Assembly: GCA_031552355.1 (NCBI GenBank)
Contig: JAVBMO010000036.1
Coordinates: 1 to 9,065 of the forward strand
Direction: 5' to 3'
From: JAVBMO01 sp031552355
GTDB taxonomy: Bacteria; Bacteroidota; Bacteroidia; Bacteroidales; P3
DNA length: 9,065 bases
In this document: positions 7,536 through 9,065 of the stretch, piece by piece
How the letters are laid out: each line of letters begins with the position of its first letter
Numbering within the stretch: the stretch's first letter is position 1
Position numbers and translations under genes: made by a program
Notes under the pieces: model-generated
The model's database searches: none
What the model saw: only the letters and a program-made list of their open reading frames with translations
Told to the model about the DNA's origin: nothing

Positions 7536-7543
7536 TATCTTTG
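7536..7543 (+). promoter_or_regulatory. -7 element of the alpha/beta-hydrolase gene promoter
   Basis: TATCTTTG on the plus strand is a perfect TAnnTTTG match, identical to the tRNA promoter element. A weak TGTT (7514-7517) lies 18 nt upstream. The leader to the ATG at 7596 would be about 45 nt. Together with the SDR promoter it makes 7404-7595 a divergent promoter region, with no gene of its own. Confidence 0.65.
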
Positions 7544-7595
7544 TAAGATGTTTTTTTAACGGTTGCTTGTATTTATTTCATTTATTAGACTAAAA

Positions 7596-8585
7596 ATGTG
7601 TTTCTTGAGAAAATTGTGTATAATTTTTTCTTTGTTTTGTGTTTGTCAGTTGCAGGCTCAGAAGGTTGACCTTTTTGTTGTTACAACTTATGATTATAAG
7701 AAAGCAATTCAAGAAGATTTGAATAAACCCGGGCAAAATACAGACAAACACCCCTATTCATTTCTTCATGTTGTGGTGGATAGTAACAAAAACTATACTA
7801 TTGAAGAATTGAAAGACTATCACGAAGGGATTGTGAAAACATACAAACGTCGCAACACTTTGCTGTTTGTACATGGTGACGGGGCTAATTTTAATGAATT
7901 AATCCCTTTGATGAGCCAAGTTCCCAATCTTTATAATGTAAATGTCATCCTTTTTGCTTGGCCTGCCCAAGAATTGAAAGGATTTTTCGGTATCCCTAAT
8001 TATAACCAAGCAAAAAGAAATACATCGCTGGTATTCAATTCCTTTATACACACAGTCAACCATATCCGCAATTGCGACAGCATAGGGCAAGGTAACGTAA
8101 CGCTTATGTTTCATAGTTTAGGCAATTTATTTGCCAAACAGTATGCACATTATATTGTCAATAATATAGAAGAATCAAAATTCTTTGATAATATTGTTTT
8201 GAATGCACCGGCTGTAGTTAGCGAAGGGCACGAACTATGGGCTGATGCGCTTACGTTGAAAGCCAAGAAAAACGTATATTTGAATTTCAATAAAAACGAT
8301 AGAACGCTAAAAGCCACTGATTTTTTTATTGAACGTCAAGATTTGCTGGGGAAAGATATTACAAGTCCGTATGCACAAAAAATTGTTTATATGGATTTTT
8401 CAAATACCCTGAAAGATGCAACAACCTATGAAGATTCTCATACTTATTTTCTTGATATAGTCCCCTCTACAAATGAAAAGGTTAAGAATTATTATAAAAC
8501 CATCGTAAATGGGAAAACGCCTGAGATAAAAGAACCTGTTTTTACACAAGATACGGTTGTCTCTAATATGTTTCTTTTTAAATAA
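7596..8585 (+). CDS. Secreted alpha/beta-hydrolase, DUF900-like
   Basis: A 329-residue probable serine hydrolase, exported. Residues 1-22 look like a signal peptide (MCFLRKLCIIFSLFCVCQLQAQ). The core follows the DUF900-type alpha/beta-hydrolase pattern: LLFVHGDGANFNE (89-101) after the first core strand, VILFAWPAQ (117-125), and the nucleophile elbow LMFHSLGNLFAKQYA with Ser174. Asp235 in NFNKNDRTLKA is the likely acid and His282 in EDSHTYFLD the likely base, so a full Ser-Asp-His triad is present. The elbow has Phe where the classical G-x-S-x-G has its first Gly; DUF900 proteins often have Ala there (AHSMGN). A helical insert follows FAWPAQ. The ATG at 7596 is chosen over the TTG at 7563 because it places the signal peptide at the N-terminus. 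Substrate is unknown; the lyase gene follows on the same strand after 51 nt. Confidence 0.8.
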   Translation: MCFLRKLCIIFSLFCVCQLQAQKVDLFVVTTYDYKKAIQEDLNKPGQNTDKHPYSFLHVVVDSNKNYTIEELKDYHEGIVKTYKRRNTLLFVHGDGANFNELIPLMSQVPNLYNVNVILFAWPAQELKGFFGIPNYNQAKRNTSLVFNSFIHTVNHIRNCDSIGQGNVTLMFHSLGNLFAKQYAHYIVNNIEESKFFDNIVLNAPAVVSEGHELWADALTLKAKKNVYLNFNKNDRTLKATDFFIERQDLLGKDITSPYAQKIVYMDFSNTLKDATTYEDSHTYFLDIVPSTNEKVKNYYKTIVNGKTPEIKEPVFTQDTVVSNMFLFK

Positions 8586-8636
8586 TTGTAAGTTTTTGTA
8601 AATTGAATGTATAACGTAAGAGTTAATTTTAGATAA

Positions 8637-9065
8637 ATGGTAGACATACTACAGGCTTTACAAATAAACAACATTGAAGATATTTTGTTCAAAGGCGAAC
8701 AAATTTCTTTGTCAAAAAATACAGAAAAGCAAATTGAAGATTGTTTCACCTTTCTCGAAAAATTTGCCAGCGACAAAGTGATTTATGGTATCAATACAGG
8801 CTTTGGGCCTATGGCGCAATATCGTATTGACGACAAATCGTTACTCGAACTTCAATACAATATTATTCGAAGCCACTCTACCGGCGCCGGAAATCCGTTG
8901 CCTGATTTGTATGTGAAAGCAGCTATGTTGGCTCGTTTGGAAACATTTGCCCAAGCACAATCGGGCGTTCATCCCGAATTAACGCAATTGCTTGTTGAAT
9001 TTATAAACAGAGGCATTTATCCACTTATTCCCGAACATGGAGGTGTGGGGGCCAGCGGTGATTTG
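8637..9065 (+). CDS. Aromatic amino acid ammonia-lyase (HAL/TAL family), 3' end missing
   Basis: First 143 residues of a MIO-dependent ammonia-lyase, which eliminates ammonia from histidine, tyrosine or phenylalanine; the family is usually about 500 residues. VIYGINTGFG (48-57) contains the conserved catalytic Tyr50. LQYNIIRSHSTGAGNPLP (72-89) lines the substrate pocket, with a Ser-His pair as in HAL and TAL rather than the Phe of many PALs. The last visible residues are EHGGVGASGDL; Ala139-Ser140-Gly141 would cyclise into the MIO cofactor. GFGPMAQYRI and EHGGVGASGDL resemble, from memory, the Flavobacterium johnsoniae tyrosine ammonia-lyase more than typical HutH, so I give no gene symbol. 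The ATG follows an AT-rich 51-nt gap with no perfect TAnnTTTG element, so co-transcription with the hydrolase gene is possible. Confidence 0.9.
   Translation, partial: MVDILQALQINNIEDILFKGEQISLSKNTEKQIEDCFTFLEKFASDKVIYGINTGFGPMAQYRIDDKSLLELQYNIIRSHSTGAGNPLPDLYVKAAMLARLETFAQAQSGVHPELTQLLVEFINRGIYPLIPEHGGVGASGDL

Noticed and set aside
8492..8776. Minus-strand open frame over the hydrolase-lyase junction
   Set aside because: It is antisense to the 3' end of the hydrolase and the 5' end of the lyase, both well supported, and has no recognisable features.
1..9065. CRISPR array, insertion sequence, integrase or attachment site next to the tRNAs
   Set aside because: No direct repeats with regular spacing, no transposase or integrase coding sequence, and no duplicated tRNA 3' end beyond the two complete tRNA-Leu genes were seen by eye.

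Overview
The window reads as chromosomal DNA of a member of the Bacteroidota (Bacteroidetes). The sequence is AT-rich and the start codons lack a clear Shine-Dalgarno sequence. Several upstream regions carry the TAnnTTTG -7 promoter element typical of this phylum. The protein families also fit: a CarboxypepD_reg-like/DUF5686 outer-membrane protein, an E. coli-type PurB, and a lyase of the flavobacterial tyrosine ammonia-lyase type. Nothing visible fixes the genus, and there is no sign of an insertion sequence, prophage or CRISPR array.

Layout. A plus-strand gene that enters from the left edge (2-1321) encodes the C-terminal part of a papain-like (C1) cysteine peptidase with a CARDB-like domain. 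It converges on efp (minus, 1494-2057), and the gap holds two perfect hairpins in tandem. A minus-strand block then runs leftward: an SDR oxidoreductase (6684-7403), purB (5243-6592), the DUF5686 outer-membrane protein (2591-5158), two tRNA-Leu genes (GAG at 2346-2429, CAG at 2219-2302) and efp. These do not look like one operon. purB ends in a strong intrinsic terminator, and the SDR gene, purB and the tRNA pair each have their own TAnnTTTG element. An intrinsic terminator also lies between the two tRNA-Leu genes. From a divergent gap (7404-7595) two plus-strand genes run to the right edge: a secreted, DUF900-like alpha/beta hydrolase (7596-8585) and the first 143 codons of an aromatic amino acid ammonia-lyase (8637 onward), cut exactly in the MIO-forming Ala-Ser-Gly motif.

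Function. Most of the window is housekeeping: translation (EF-P, tRNA-Leu), purine synthesis (PurB) and envelope biology. The likeliest entry to something more specialised is the right edge. The lyase resembles the Flavobacterium tyrosine ammonia-lyase more than a standard HutH, so the sequence beyond the window could be an aryl-polyene/flexirubin-type pigment cluster or a histidine-degradation operon. That choice cannot be made from this window. I see no convincing new multi-gene system here; the most unusual local structures are the terminators placed inside the tRNA-Leu pair and directly before the DUF5686 gene.
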